Below, piece after piece: positions 55,755-64,000 of a DNA stretch of 64,000 nt. Source of the DNA: Eumeta japonica. Taxonomy: Eukaryota > Arthropoda > Insecta > Lepidoptera > Psychidae. Made by a program: the position numbers and the translations under genes. The notes beneath the pieces are model-generated. The model was given only the letters and a program-made list of their open reading frames with translations, was not told the DNA's origin and made no database searches. The stretch covers positions 202,155 to 266,154 of the forward strand of contig BGZK01000849.1 of assembly GCA_005406025.1 (NCBI GenBank). The letters are read 5' to 3'. The stretch's first letter is position 1. Each line of letters opens with the position of its first letter.

Positions 55755-55975
55755 TAACTTGTTCCTATCTGAGTGGAAGGGACGCGTGCCTTTCACTTTT
55801 TTATGTCTGTCTCTCTCGCTCTTAGGCGGGCTAACCATGCCAGAGTGGAAGGGACGCGTGCCTCTCCTCGCTCTCATTGTGAGTATAACGTGAGCGGGCG
55901 TAACAGTTTCTTGAAGTGTCACCCGGCAAACCAATTTATAAGACGTTGTCACGTCAAAAATCTTTATATTTATAA
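55755..55975 (-). repeat. probable dispersed element with duplicated GGAAGGGACGCGTGCC
   Basis: GAGTGGAAGGGACGCGTGCC occurs at 55771 and, identical over 20 bases, at 55843, each followed by a pyrimidine-rich CTCTC run. The right part, on the minus strand, reads GACGTGACAACGTCTTATAA and GCCGGGTGACACTTCAAG, which I associate with a common lepidopteran repeat. Overlapping frames on both strands are by-products. Confidence 0.5.
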
Positions 55976-56685
55976 TTTAGATTAAAAAGTGTTTTTACTC
56001 TTCGTAGTTACTGAAATCTTCATTTTAAAATGTCTCGATAGTTTGATCAATCGATTTCCTTTAATCTGATTTTATCTTTGTAATTCTATCTTCCAAACGT
56101 CACCGTATCTAATCCATTTAAAAACTGGTGTTACAGTATTAGGTGTAATCCATTAAAAAAAAGGTGTAGTGTTACACAGGTAATAACATAAAAAAAAACA
56201 GATAAGGTAAAAGTTTTAACAGAACTAAATTCAAGATTAACAATGACTGACATTAATTCTGTATAATATTAATCAAGTCATCGCGTGATACCTAGAACTT
56301 GTCAGCTTGGTTTTAAGGAATAAACGAAGGTTCCATGTTCTTCGCGAGCGATGTGCGCCTTTTATTTCTCGAACTTTGAGATTATACACACGTGTTATGT
56401 TTTAGGCGAAATCGTGTTTCTTTTCACTTTTGATCTGTGATCTATTGATATTACCTACGATCTATCGGCAAACTGTCCCGCTTCGCGGTTTGTTTACTAG
56501 TAATCAAATAGCCGGAGTGATCTGATTCGGAACAGATACACCTACTCTGAAAACTAAAGTCATTTATTTGACTTCAATCTGCGAGCAAACACCACACTAA
56601 CTTCCGATTTAACTTTCGGTCCGTAAGCTCTGACGTAAGTGAACCCTTTCGCAAACTATCAAAGAAACTAAAGCCGAGCTTCTAC
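55976..56685. other. unannotated stretch
   Basis: AT-rich, with nothing recognised. Confidence 0.4.
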
Positions 56686-56689
56686 GATT

Positions 56690-56885
56690 CCAAAACAAAT
56701 ATCCCGAAGAGGGCGGCCGCGGTCGTATTGGGGCGGAGGGGGCGACTCGAATTAATTAGTTGATCTGAGCTTTGATCGGCGCGCGCGCCCGCGGCGGGCG
56801 GCCCTGGGCCGTGCGCTGTTGATTCCAGACTGCATGTCGGGTTTGCACAGCCGATATTAACTCGTGTTTGATACAGCGATTTTGA
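56690..56885. promoter_or_regulatory. GC-rich block, candidate conserved non-coding element
   Basis: GGGCGGCCGCGGTCG is followed by CGAATTAATTAGTTGATC and GCTTTGATCGGCGCG (a TCF/pangolin-like CTTTGATC), then very CpG-rich DNA. No frame was seen. Confidence 0.36.
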
Positions 56886-57213
56886 TGCTATATTGCTATT
56901 AGCCTAACTTTGTACTTTTGAATGAACATAATGATAATAAGAAGTAAATATTTAAAACATACGTCTGTATGATATTATACCTGAAATACACTTCTAATTA
57001 TTGGCTGTTGTCACCGCATTGGCGTTTTCTGAAAATTTCAATCCTTTTCATCGAAGAAACGGTGAAAAAGGATCACATTATGCTCCAAAATTAGAGATAA
57101 TTCTGATGATGTCTATGGTGTAACGTATGTACAACCCTTTAAAAAGAAAAATATTTTTTGTTGACGTTTGAAAATAATCAGTAAGTTTTCATAATCAATA
57201 AGGTTTATGAAAG
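56886..57213. other. AT-rich spacer
   Basis: Nothing recognised. Confidence 0.4.
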
Positions 57214-57268
57214 CTTGTTATTATTTAATAATAATAACAAGTTGTTATTATTTAATAATAATAACAAG
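57214..57268. repeat. perfect 27-bp tandem duplication of a hairpin
   Basis: Positions 57215-57241 and 57242-57268 are identical. Each copy is itself a 12-bp hairpin (TTGTTATTATT with its complement around TAAT). The two copies can also pair with each other. Confidence 0.92.
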
Positions 57269-57739
57269 TTTTCGAATACCTCCCATCTAGTGAGAGAGTG
57301 TATCGTAACTTTGGATCGATAGGCCAGTAACATCGGGGCCACCAGGGGTCGTTCGTCGTGGAGATTTAGGAGGGAAGTACGTACCCAACACAGTGGAAGA
57401 CAAGTGGCTTAAACTATGAATTCCAAATATGCATAAATCTCAACGTGGGTAAGCGTCAGCTCGAGCTGTCGATGGTATTGGAGCTTACATCTCGCGACAA
57501 GTTAGCGTACGAACGGGTGTAAGCCGAAACTTCTCGGGACGTATCTTTGTCTTTAAACTGCGGAAGTTGTCTTTGGTAGTAATAAGTATCGCTCCCTAAT
57601 GAATACCTTTATAGAAAACTTCCCAGATACAGCATCTTTTACTAAGATAACATAATCCAAGCAAAAATTAAAAAAAGAAGTAACATATAGCGCAGGTCGA
57701 ATAAAAAGTTCTAAAACAGCCCTTCATAGAGGCAAAGTA
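57269..57739. other. mixed-composition stretch, nothing recognised
   Basis: Moderately GC-rich DNA without long frames or repeat matches. Confidence 0.35.
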
Positions 57740-57865
57740 AAGGTCCCGCTGTTTGCCGATCCACATTTGCATAGTTATTAGTTTTGCGATTGTTTATCTG
57801 CGGGGTCGCCGCCCGCCCGCGGGTGCGGCACGTGTCCACTGCGACGCCCTAAGGCTCCATTGAGT
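57740..57865. promoter_or_regulatory. small GC-rich block, candidate conserved element
   Basis: CCACATTTGCATAGTTATTAG (POU-type ATTTGCAT) and GCGATTGTTTATCTGCGG precede CpG-rich DNA with a CACGTG (57826). Confidence 0.33.
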
Positions 57866-58680
57866 AATTTCGAATTTTCTCAAGTGCTGTATTTCATAAC
57901 TACAGCTTGACCCGCGTCAAAAATATAAAAACCGGAACATTGGATCCAAAGGCGAAACATTAGTTAACTTAATCGTTGTGGTTTTTATTAAAACTGAACT
58001 ATAATAAGAATGTGTTACAATAATTTATATTCATATCATTTGGGCACATGTAGCTATTAAAAATTATTGTCGTATCGTGTTTTTTCTATAAATCTCATTT
58101 ACGTGCTAATCGAAAAAAAAATCACTTTGATTTTTAAAATTCTTGTATACTGAGTTAAAAGTCTCGTTTGATCGATGTATCACATGCGTGTAGTGTCTGA
58201 ACACTCTACTAACTATTCTGTGATTGTAGTCACAGACGGTATCTGCCCCAGTTTCCGCATTAGCAAACTCAGACCGATTACATCAAGTATTTAATATCCA
58301 TAGTTGTATCAAGTACTAGCCTACGAGTCGGTTCTTTCGGGTCGACACGGGGTAAACACTTCAACACACTCGATCACGGTCCAAACCTCGTAAGTCGTTT
58401 TAAAAATGACGGAATAGACAGCAAGTTCAAGTGTCAATACACACAACGCGTTGGCTACAGTTAACAATGAAACTGCAGAATAAGCAACGCTGAAATTGCA
58501 ATGCAATTGAATTTAAAACACATTAAAATTTAACTTTAAAAATAATTTTCGAAAATACCACACAAAGCAAAATAATGTCATATGAAGTATGCTCTGGTTA
58601 TTATATAAAATTAATTAATAATAAATGTACTTGTTTTAAAAAGGCTAATGAACTTAGAGTATAATATATAGGGTGAGATC
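57866..58680. other. AT-rich stretch, nothing recognised
   Basis: A 61-codon minus frame (58321-58506) has a hydrophobic core and no known motif. Confidence 0.4.
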
Positions 58681-58684
58681 GACC

Positions 58685-58850
58685 GACGCTCGCTAGTCTA
58701 CGTCGAAATAAGATGTCTGCATAACGTCGGCGACGCTAGTGCACAACTCGGCTCGCAGCGCCTCTGAGCGCTCGCCGAGCCCGAGGGCGGGGATAATGAT
58801 CGACCAGACGAAACGTTGTCTCGTCGATCATTATTTGTACTAAAATGATT
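58685..58850. promoter_or_regulatory. GC-rich block ending in a hairpin
   Basis: CpG-rich DNA (58685-58790) runs directly into the hairpin described next. There is no frame and no repeat match. Confidence 0.33.
58793..58834. repeat. 12+4-bp hairpin with one mismatch and an 8-nt loop
   Basis: ATAATGATCGAC pairs with GTCGATCATTAT, then after one C-C mismatch AGAC pairs with GTCT around GAAACGTT. The regular shape could act as an RNA fold or as paired homeodomain/GATC sites. Confidence 0.85.
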
Positions 58851-59165
58851 TCGTCAGTTTACTTATTGTATTTATTTTACTGAACAACCGCCCTTGCGAA
58901 GGGCGTCTTCACTGCCGATTTTGAATCTTACATTGTAGATGTACATTGTACATTGTAGTATTACATTGCGTAGCGGTTTGATCGATATATTATGTTAATG
59001 ACATTGGTGATACATTTGGTGATGTTATTATTAAATTGTTATTTATTTTTGATATTCTGCTAGACCAAAAAAAAAATATAGAGAAATAAATAAAAACCCT
59101 TTACTTTTTATCTTTAAATTAATTTGTGGCTTAGTAGCTATCACTTAGCACCTAGGTGTTAGTTC
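58851..59165. other. AT-rich spacer
   Basis: TACATTGTAGATGTACATTGTACATTGTAG (given as overlapping TACATTGTA words, 58930-58960) is a small local repeat. Nothing else was seen. Confidence 0.4.
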
Positions 59166-59169
59166 AGAT

Positions 59170-59515
59170 TATGTACATTATCGAATAAGAATCCCTTTTC
59201 GGGTGTAGGCCTAGTCCAGCCTTTTTCGTGCGTCTTTCTCTTTGCCTGGGGCGCGACAGTCTTTACCAGGCATTTGTATTATCTCCTCAGCCCATTTTCT
59301 TCCTACTCTTCTTCTTCCTGCTGGTCCCTATTGTCGTGAAGTTCTGAGTTCAACACCCAAACCCGTCAACGTGTGACATGACCGGTCCATTGCCATTTTG
59401 GTTTCAGAGCTTTTATTTTTAACTTTTATTTGTAATTGTCTATATTTTTTATGTTTAATATGCTTCTCTTTATAATTCTATGTATTCTTCTGATCTTTTG
59501 GCCCTTGTCTTAAAA
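59170..59515 (-). pseudogene. RTE-type LINE, C-terminal and 3' part
   Basis: The minus strand reads, across frames, ERSIL-like IKRSILNIKNIDNYK, then LKPKWQWTGHVTR (59370-59405), then GRRRVGRKWAEEIIQMPGKD and AYTRKGIL. These match the conserved end of RTE-clade ORF2, where a KWxWAGHVAR block precedes RPxTRWxDEI and a terminal EAY segment. At least one frameshift and two stops are present. The adjoining plus-strand segment at 59525-59855 carries the RT active site of the same kind of element, so the two are probably halves of one inverted insertion. Confidence 0.7.
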
Positions 59516-59524
59516 AATTGTTGT

Positions 59525-59855
59525 ATGCTGGAAAAAAATATTCCAAAACATAGACTGGAAAAAAAAGGGTTGAAGATGATCGATTGTTATTTATTGTCTA
59601 AGGTTCGCTGACGACAAAGTTACACTATCTGAAATATCAAAAGACCTACAACAAATGCTATGCTTACTTGATGAAGAAAGTTAGAAGATGGGATTAGAAA
59701 TGAATATAATAAAATAAAATAATGACAAACAGTATCAAATTTCCTATGAGAATAAAAGACCATGGTATAGGACATGTTACAGCTACACCTGCTTGGGCAA
59801 ACAAATATCGTTCAGCAAATTAAACAATGAAGACGAAATTGAAAGGAGAATATTT
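59525..59855 (+). pseudogene. RTE-type LINE, reverse transcriptase palm part (opposite strand)
   Basis: The plus strand reads NIDWKKKGLKMID, then FADDKVTLSEISKDLQQML (active-site FADD intact at 59604-59615), then KMGLEMN and, after a frameshift, YTCLGKQISFSKLNNEDEIERR. This is the RTE reverse transcriptase from just before block C to the thumb. It stops at about 59855, where the next expected 60-100 residues are missing. Two in-frame stops and a frameshift make it inactive. Its direction is opposite to the C-terminal half at 59170-59515. Confidence 0.75.
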
Positions 59856-61275
59856 AATTTTTCTTCTTTTTTACGTTAATTCTCATTTTTGTTCACTAAC
59901 AGAAATCCTAAAAAGTGACTACTCGACAAATCTGAAAAATATGATTACACACAATATAAATGTGGGGATTTTATTCATATTTTTTTATGTAAGACATCAC
60001 GATTTATTTTTAAATATATATCAGAAAGAAAATGTTTACCTTGTTCAACATATTATTTTTTTGTAAACATTTTCGTTAATTTTGTCTCGTTCATTTTGTT
60101 ATTTTCATTCATAACGCCATCATGAAGCTATTGAAATCTTAAGTAATACTTATTTTAGAACATTCGCTTGGGATTAAAAATCAATTTGTTGAATCCAGCA
60201 ATTATTGATTAACGGTGTATTAAAACACAGATTTTTTATAACACTTGAAGTCAATAAAAAACAGCAAATGTTGGTGTCAAAATTTATTTGATTAAACGCT
60301 GTTTATTTCTCGACGTTTTAAAGCTTAGCTTAAAAGATAATGTGATTACCCTAAGTATGGTGAGATTTATTCAATTTTTTCGAAAAAATTAAAACGAGTG
60401 CACATCTTTAGCCAAAGAGATTAACTAGGAATGGAGTTTATGGAGCGATATTTAAAAAAATGTATTACTCTATTTCTAAAAAATTATAAACTTGAAACAA
60501 ATTATGTGTCGGTGAATAAATGTACAATATTTTCTGACAAAAACATCTTAACTGGTTTTCCAGAACGCATCGTTCAATCTTAAGCGAGTACGCCTACGTT
60601 TCCGGTTTCGACCGCTCTCAGTGTATTCGCCCGTAATAGAGTTAAACCATAACTACTAATCAAGTGTCGCGCCAGTCCCCCCTAAACTTGATCGAGTTTC
60701 GGGGTACCGTAGCCAACTATGGAAACCCATGTTGTTAAACGTCTCGTGTAGCGTGTGTATGTGTGTATAAGTTAGTAAATAAAAATAAGAGACCATTAAT
60801 AATTAACTATTTTAATATGACGTCGTACTTATTGGTAGCGTTAAATCAACATGTGTTTTCATGGCTATTAAAATATTTAAGTTTTGTTTATAGAAAGTTT
60901 TGTATTTCAACTTGATTGAAAGTCAAGTCTAAACACAATGAATCAATAAAAATTAAACTGTGTCGAGTTTACAACTTTAATTTATATTTTACATTACTGC
61001 TGACATAGTGATATTTCTATTACTATATTAGAAAGAACGAATTTTTTCTAAACTTTGTTAGTACGCTTAGCATAACGGGTACCGCGAATCGTACTTTACG
61101 TTTCTTTGAACATTAGAATATCTTCATAGAATGGATCAGAATTTTCAGATACATTTTTTCTATGGATATTTTTTGCATAAAATAACGTTGCCTCTCACCA
61201 TAAAACGTGCCCTAAATCCTTACCCGGTTTTTTGAATCGCGGGTAGAAGTTACGATACAAAGGTATTTTTAAAAC
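59856..61275. other. AT-rich stretch with a small mixed patch
   Basis: Positions 60560-60730 are of mixed composition (AATCAAGTGTCGCGCC, AACTTGATCGAG) and could be a short conserved block. A 79-codon frame at 59827-60066 begins inside the LINE relic and is a by-product. Confidence 0.4.
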
Positions 61276-61279
61276 AAAA

Positions 61280-61350
61280 GTTGTGGCCCGCGCGCGTCCT
61301 CTGTCGGCCACTTGGCGCGCGGTGTCCGGACGCGGGAGTCAGAATCGTGA
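61280..61350. promoter_or_regulatory. short CpG-rich patch
   Basis: GGCCCGCGCGCGTCC and GGTGTCCGGACGCGGG lie in AT-rich DNA; a weak candidate. The 89-codon frame at 61283-61552 starts here but shows no motif. Confidence 0.2.
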
Positions 61351-61995
61351 TCCTGGCTTTGTGAATAAATTAAGCCCTTTACCTATTGTTTACCTGCATG
61401 CCTCCTTTTCGCTTGAAAGGATTTTTGTCAATCGTATGTCCGCCTCGTTCTTCTTGATGTTGCCTTTGAGTTTATCGCTGTATTCTCATGATATCGACAT
61501 CTTACAACGGACTATCAGCTGTGTGCTCCAAACTCTTATTTCGAAGAATTAACTGCTCTATTATTATTAACGAAATGTTATAAGTATAATATATTATATT
61601 TGTAATATTGCATTAATATATAATATATTATAAATATAATTATTAATGTAACATTAAATAATGTTTTATTCATAATGTGCTATTAATGTCACAAATGTCT
61701 ATATCTCTGAGATTACCGATATGATGGCGTGTTTAATTTTTTACTTGTAACAAGAGACGATATTTCTAGAAATCAATTCAACGATCGAGTGTCATATGAA
61801 CGAATCAGCAATGAATGTGATGTTTTCCATCGCTTTACGCCTGTGTCAATGCTCATCGGTCACTTAAACTGACACTAATTAGAACGTACCCACCAGTAGC
61901 GATTTTATAATATTGAACTTTTTCAACAACAAAGGTGGGAACTATAAGCGTATTCAACACCATTAACGTGATCAAATCACATTCGCTTGTGTGTG
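61351..61995. other. AT-rich stretch with palindromic AT patch
   Basis: Positions 61585-61645 are overlapping TATAATATATTATA palindromes. Nothing else was recognised. Confidence 0.4.
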
Positions 61996-61999
61996 AAGG

Positions 62000-62210
62000 A
62001 TTAAAATCATAATGAGTTCCGGTCGCTCTTGACCGACCTCAGTGTTTTCGTACCGCCATTCTCCCGTTCAAGGGTTGAGGGCGCTTACGCAATGAACAAC
62101 GCCGTCATTGTGGATGTCGCGTATCATGGCCCATAAATTTAATTCGTTTAATTCCGTTATTTACGACCCCAGTAAAGGTCAGCGTGGAGAGGTCAGGGTT
62201 AATTTTCTAT
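62000..62210. promoter_or_regulatory. candidate regulatory element with paired nuclear-receptor half-sites
   Basis: Within a GC-enriched block, CCATAAATTTAATTCG (62131-62146) and TCCGTTATTTACGACC precede AGGTCA at 62176-62181 and again at 62190-62195, a direct repeat with an 8-bp spacer. CTTGACCGACCTC at about 62029 is a further half-site on the other strand, and TTCAAGGGTTGA at about 62068 is FTZ-F1-like. The assembly fits a hormone-responsive developmental enhancer, but this is motif inference only. Confidence 0.4.
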
Positions 62211-63640
62211 ATCTATTTAAATTGATATCGTGCGTATGTTTTTAAGTTACGAGTCTAATAGAATATTAATAGCGTAGTGGCTCGAAACAGCATTATTAAT
62301 ATCCTCTTGAGATTAACCTTTGACTCGAGCATCACGACGAAGCGTAATTTTGAAAATTGTAACTAATTATTCACTCAAAATGTCAATTAAAAATTATCAG
62401 TCAATGGCGGAGAGTAGTATACATTTTTTCATAAAAAAAATCTTATTAAGACGTACCTTCTGATCACAAATGATTACTTGATCTTTTGTAAATAAATATT
62501 TCTTTGTCATAGCAGTTCAAACTTTATAAATTTATGTTTACAATAACCTATATTACATTTATATTAAAATTTCAATTTTAAAATTTAATAAACAACATAA
62601 ACATGCTTAAGCAACGGAATCAAAGCTATATTTGTAATTGAATATCAAACGAGATTACACATTTAAAAAATATCAACAATGAAAGAAAGATTACTTTAAT
62701 TCATTTAATTTTGGTATCCAGGTAAATAATTACCTGCTGGGTTTTTCACCTCATAATTCTAATCAACGACTTAATTTATAATATATCTTTTTGAATCCAG
62801 CCTAGCTTTTCAGGGTCTTCAATCGATAGCAATTACACGAAATGCGCCGCATAATAATTTCATATTAAAAATTTTGCACGACAACTGTACAGAATTTCAA
62901 TCAATGGCTGTAATTGTATCATATACACATGCCATTTAACATCAAGTCGTGTGTTAGTCCACCGCGGTACCGGGGGCGGTTTCTTTTCCGACCTCAACTC
63001 CGTTTCTACTTTGGATTACAATCGCCATCCCGCTCTCGTTTTCGACTCCGAATCCGTTATTTTGAATATATCATTTATCTATATGTTTATGTCTAAAAAT
63101 GATCTAGATTCAAACGTAATGGAACTCCCATACACATTTTAAACCTATTTCACTCGTTTGGGGTTATACTTACAAGAAAATAAACGTGTTTATTCGTTTC
63201 TAAGAAAAATACCAAATACCAATTTTTTATAACCTTAAATTAAAAAGTAACGGCACTCGTATATAAATGTTAAACCATTTCACCTCTTTTCAGGATTGTA
63301 GTTGGAAAAATCTGGCATTTATTTCAAAAAAAAAGAGTCCAAATTAGTATTAGACTTTTTACCTAACTGTATGTCCATGAAAATTCCCTTTTTTCTCTTT
63401 TTAGGGATAGGGTTTCCGAAAACGCTTTCTAGTTTGCGTACGGTACAAAAGTAAGTCGTTTCTGTTGTCCGTTTCTCCTTTTACAATTTTATACAACTTA
63501 CAAAATAGTTAACGATTTTCTTTTTTAGTGACCCCAAGAAATAATTTGCCTTTTTAAAATAGAGAGCTATCAGGACAACGGTTTGCTATCAAAGAATGAA
63601 TTTAGTTCAGTTACTGACTTTTAAATATGTACTCTTTTTT
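62211..63640. other. AT-rich stretch with one minisatellite patch
   Basis: Positions 62975-63065 are TTCCGACCTCAACTCCG-type units, the reverse complement of the GGAATCGAGACC flavour found in the Helitron-like elements; two overlapping 60-63-codon plus frames over it are by-products. The rest is AT-rich without recognisable features. Confidence 0.4.
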
Positions 63641-63880
63641 AATAGACTCTCGTCATCGTACGACGACATCGGGGGAACGATACGGCAGAAGGGAATTGTG
63701 ATAGAAAACTTACACTTTGAGAGAGATCACGTATGAAATATAATGATGCGATCGTCAGTCATGAGCGAGGCCCTGGGCCCTTCTAGCCGGGCCCGCATCG
63801 TTGCCCCGACAGATGACGAGGTAGCTGCGCTCCGCCGTGACGTCAACATATTTTCCCGTATCGTCCATGTGTATCATATA
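63641..63880. promoter_or_regulatory. GC-rich block with a CRE octamer
   Basis: GGCCCTGGGCCCTTCTAG and GCCGGGCCCGCATCG lead to GCCGTGACGTCAACA, which contains TGACGTCA (63838-63845). It is a candidate regulatory block. Confidence 0.3.
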
Positions 63881-63902
63881 TGTAAGTGACATACTCCGCG
63901 TG

Positions 63903-64000
63903 AGCGGTGGTGGCTCGGTGGTTAGGAGCGACGCCTTGGAACTAAAAGGTACCGGATTCGATCCTAACTACGAGCGAATTGTCTGATAAGTTGTCAACTT
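63903..64000 (+). mobile_element. tRNA-derived SINE, 5' part (cut by the window edge)
   Basis: TGGCTCGGTGG (63911-63921) fits a Pol III A box with one mismatch, and GGATTCGATCC (63954-63964) fits a B box lacking one base. Their spacing is tRNA-like, while the intervening sequence does not fold into an intact tRNA. The head of a tRNA-derived SINE is the best reading; the 3' end lies beyond the window. Confidence 0.55.

Noticed and set aside
63903..63975. A functional tRNA gene
   Set aside because: A- and B-box-like words are present, but the B box lacks a base and the acceptor and anticodon stems do not form, so a tRNA-derived SINE is the better reading.
1..64000. A Hox cluster or another named developmental locus
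   Set aside because: Homeodomain-type binding words are frequent, but no homeobox, no known Hox-cluster microRNA and no exon was found, so no locus is named.
1..64000. Integrated viral sequence or toxin genes
   Set aside because: No capsid-, envelope-, polymerase- or toxin-like motif was seen outside the LINE and mariner relics, and no long terminal repeat pair was found.

Overview
This window reads as a piece of an insect nuclear genome, most likely from a moth or butterfly. It is AT-rich with sharply bounded GC-rich blocks. It carries remnants of mariner, Jockey-like and RTE non-LTR elements, pogo/Tigger-like MITEs, and a Helitron-like element starting TCCTACTAATATTATAAA and ending in CTAG, a type I know as very abundant in Lepidoptera. 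A short TTAGG run, the insect telomere unit, is also present. No bacterial gene, operon, rRNA, intact tRNA or CRISPR array was seen. I found no convincing protein-coding host gene in 64 kb: the open frames are short (at most 166 codons) and are either transposon remains, products of stop-poor GC-rich DNA, or unclassifiable. The assignment to Lepidoptera is inference from repeat types; no species or locus is claimed.

Layout. 0-4.5 kb: two mariner transposase pseudogenes, then a degenerate ~173-bp tandem repeat with an (AT)n run. 4.5-11.7 kb: an inverted pair of a ~190-bp dispersed repeat, a GC-rich block, a 28-bp perfect hairpin at the edge of a repeat, a LINE 3' end, a striking 193-bp higher-order repeat and a partial Tigger-like element. 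11.7-20.8 kb: GC-rich blocks, a 38-bp hairpin, LINE and Helitron tails and a mariner scrap. 20.8-23.6 kb: the largest single element, a ~2.8-kb 5'-truncated Jockey-like LINE on the minus strand with broken active sites. 24.5-29.4 kb: a mariner remnant, a structurally complete Helitron-like element with an internal minisatellite, a GC-rich block and a miRNA-like hairpin. 29.4-41.8 kb: mostly unannotatable DNA with GC-rich blocks, LINE fragments and a ~770-bp dispersed element. 42-52 kb: more GC-rich blocks, a cluster of CACGTG E-boxes, an antisense mariner, a 1.2-kb dispersed element and a complete 634-bp Tigger-like MITE. 52-64 kb: GC-rich blocks, an RTE LINE whose two halves point in opposite directions (a twin-priming-like arrangement), a paired nuclear-receptor half-site and a tRNA-derived SINE at the right edge.

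How it fits together. The unique part of the window is a series of 100-700-bp GC-rich blocks standing in AT-rich DNA, carrying homeodomain-like, CRE (TGACGTCA), E-box and nuclear-receptor-like words. The rest is old transposon debris. The simplest reading is an intergenic or intronic gene desert around a developmental regulator, with conserved non-coding elements as the functional content. That is inference; cross-species alignment would decide it.
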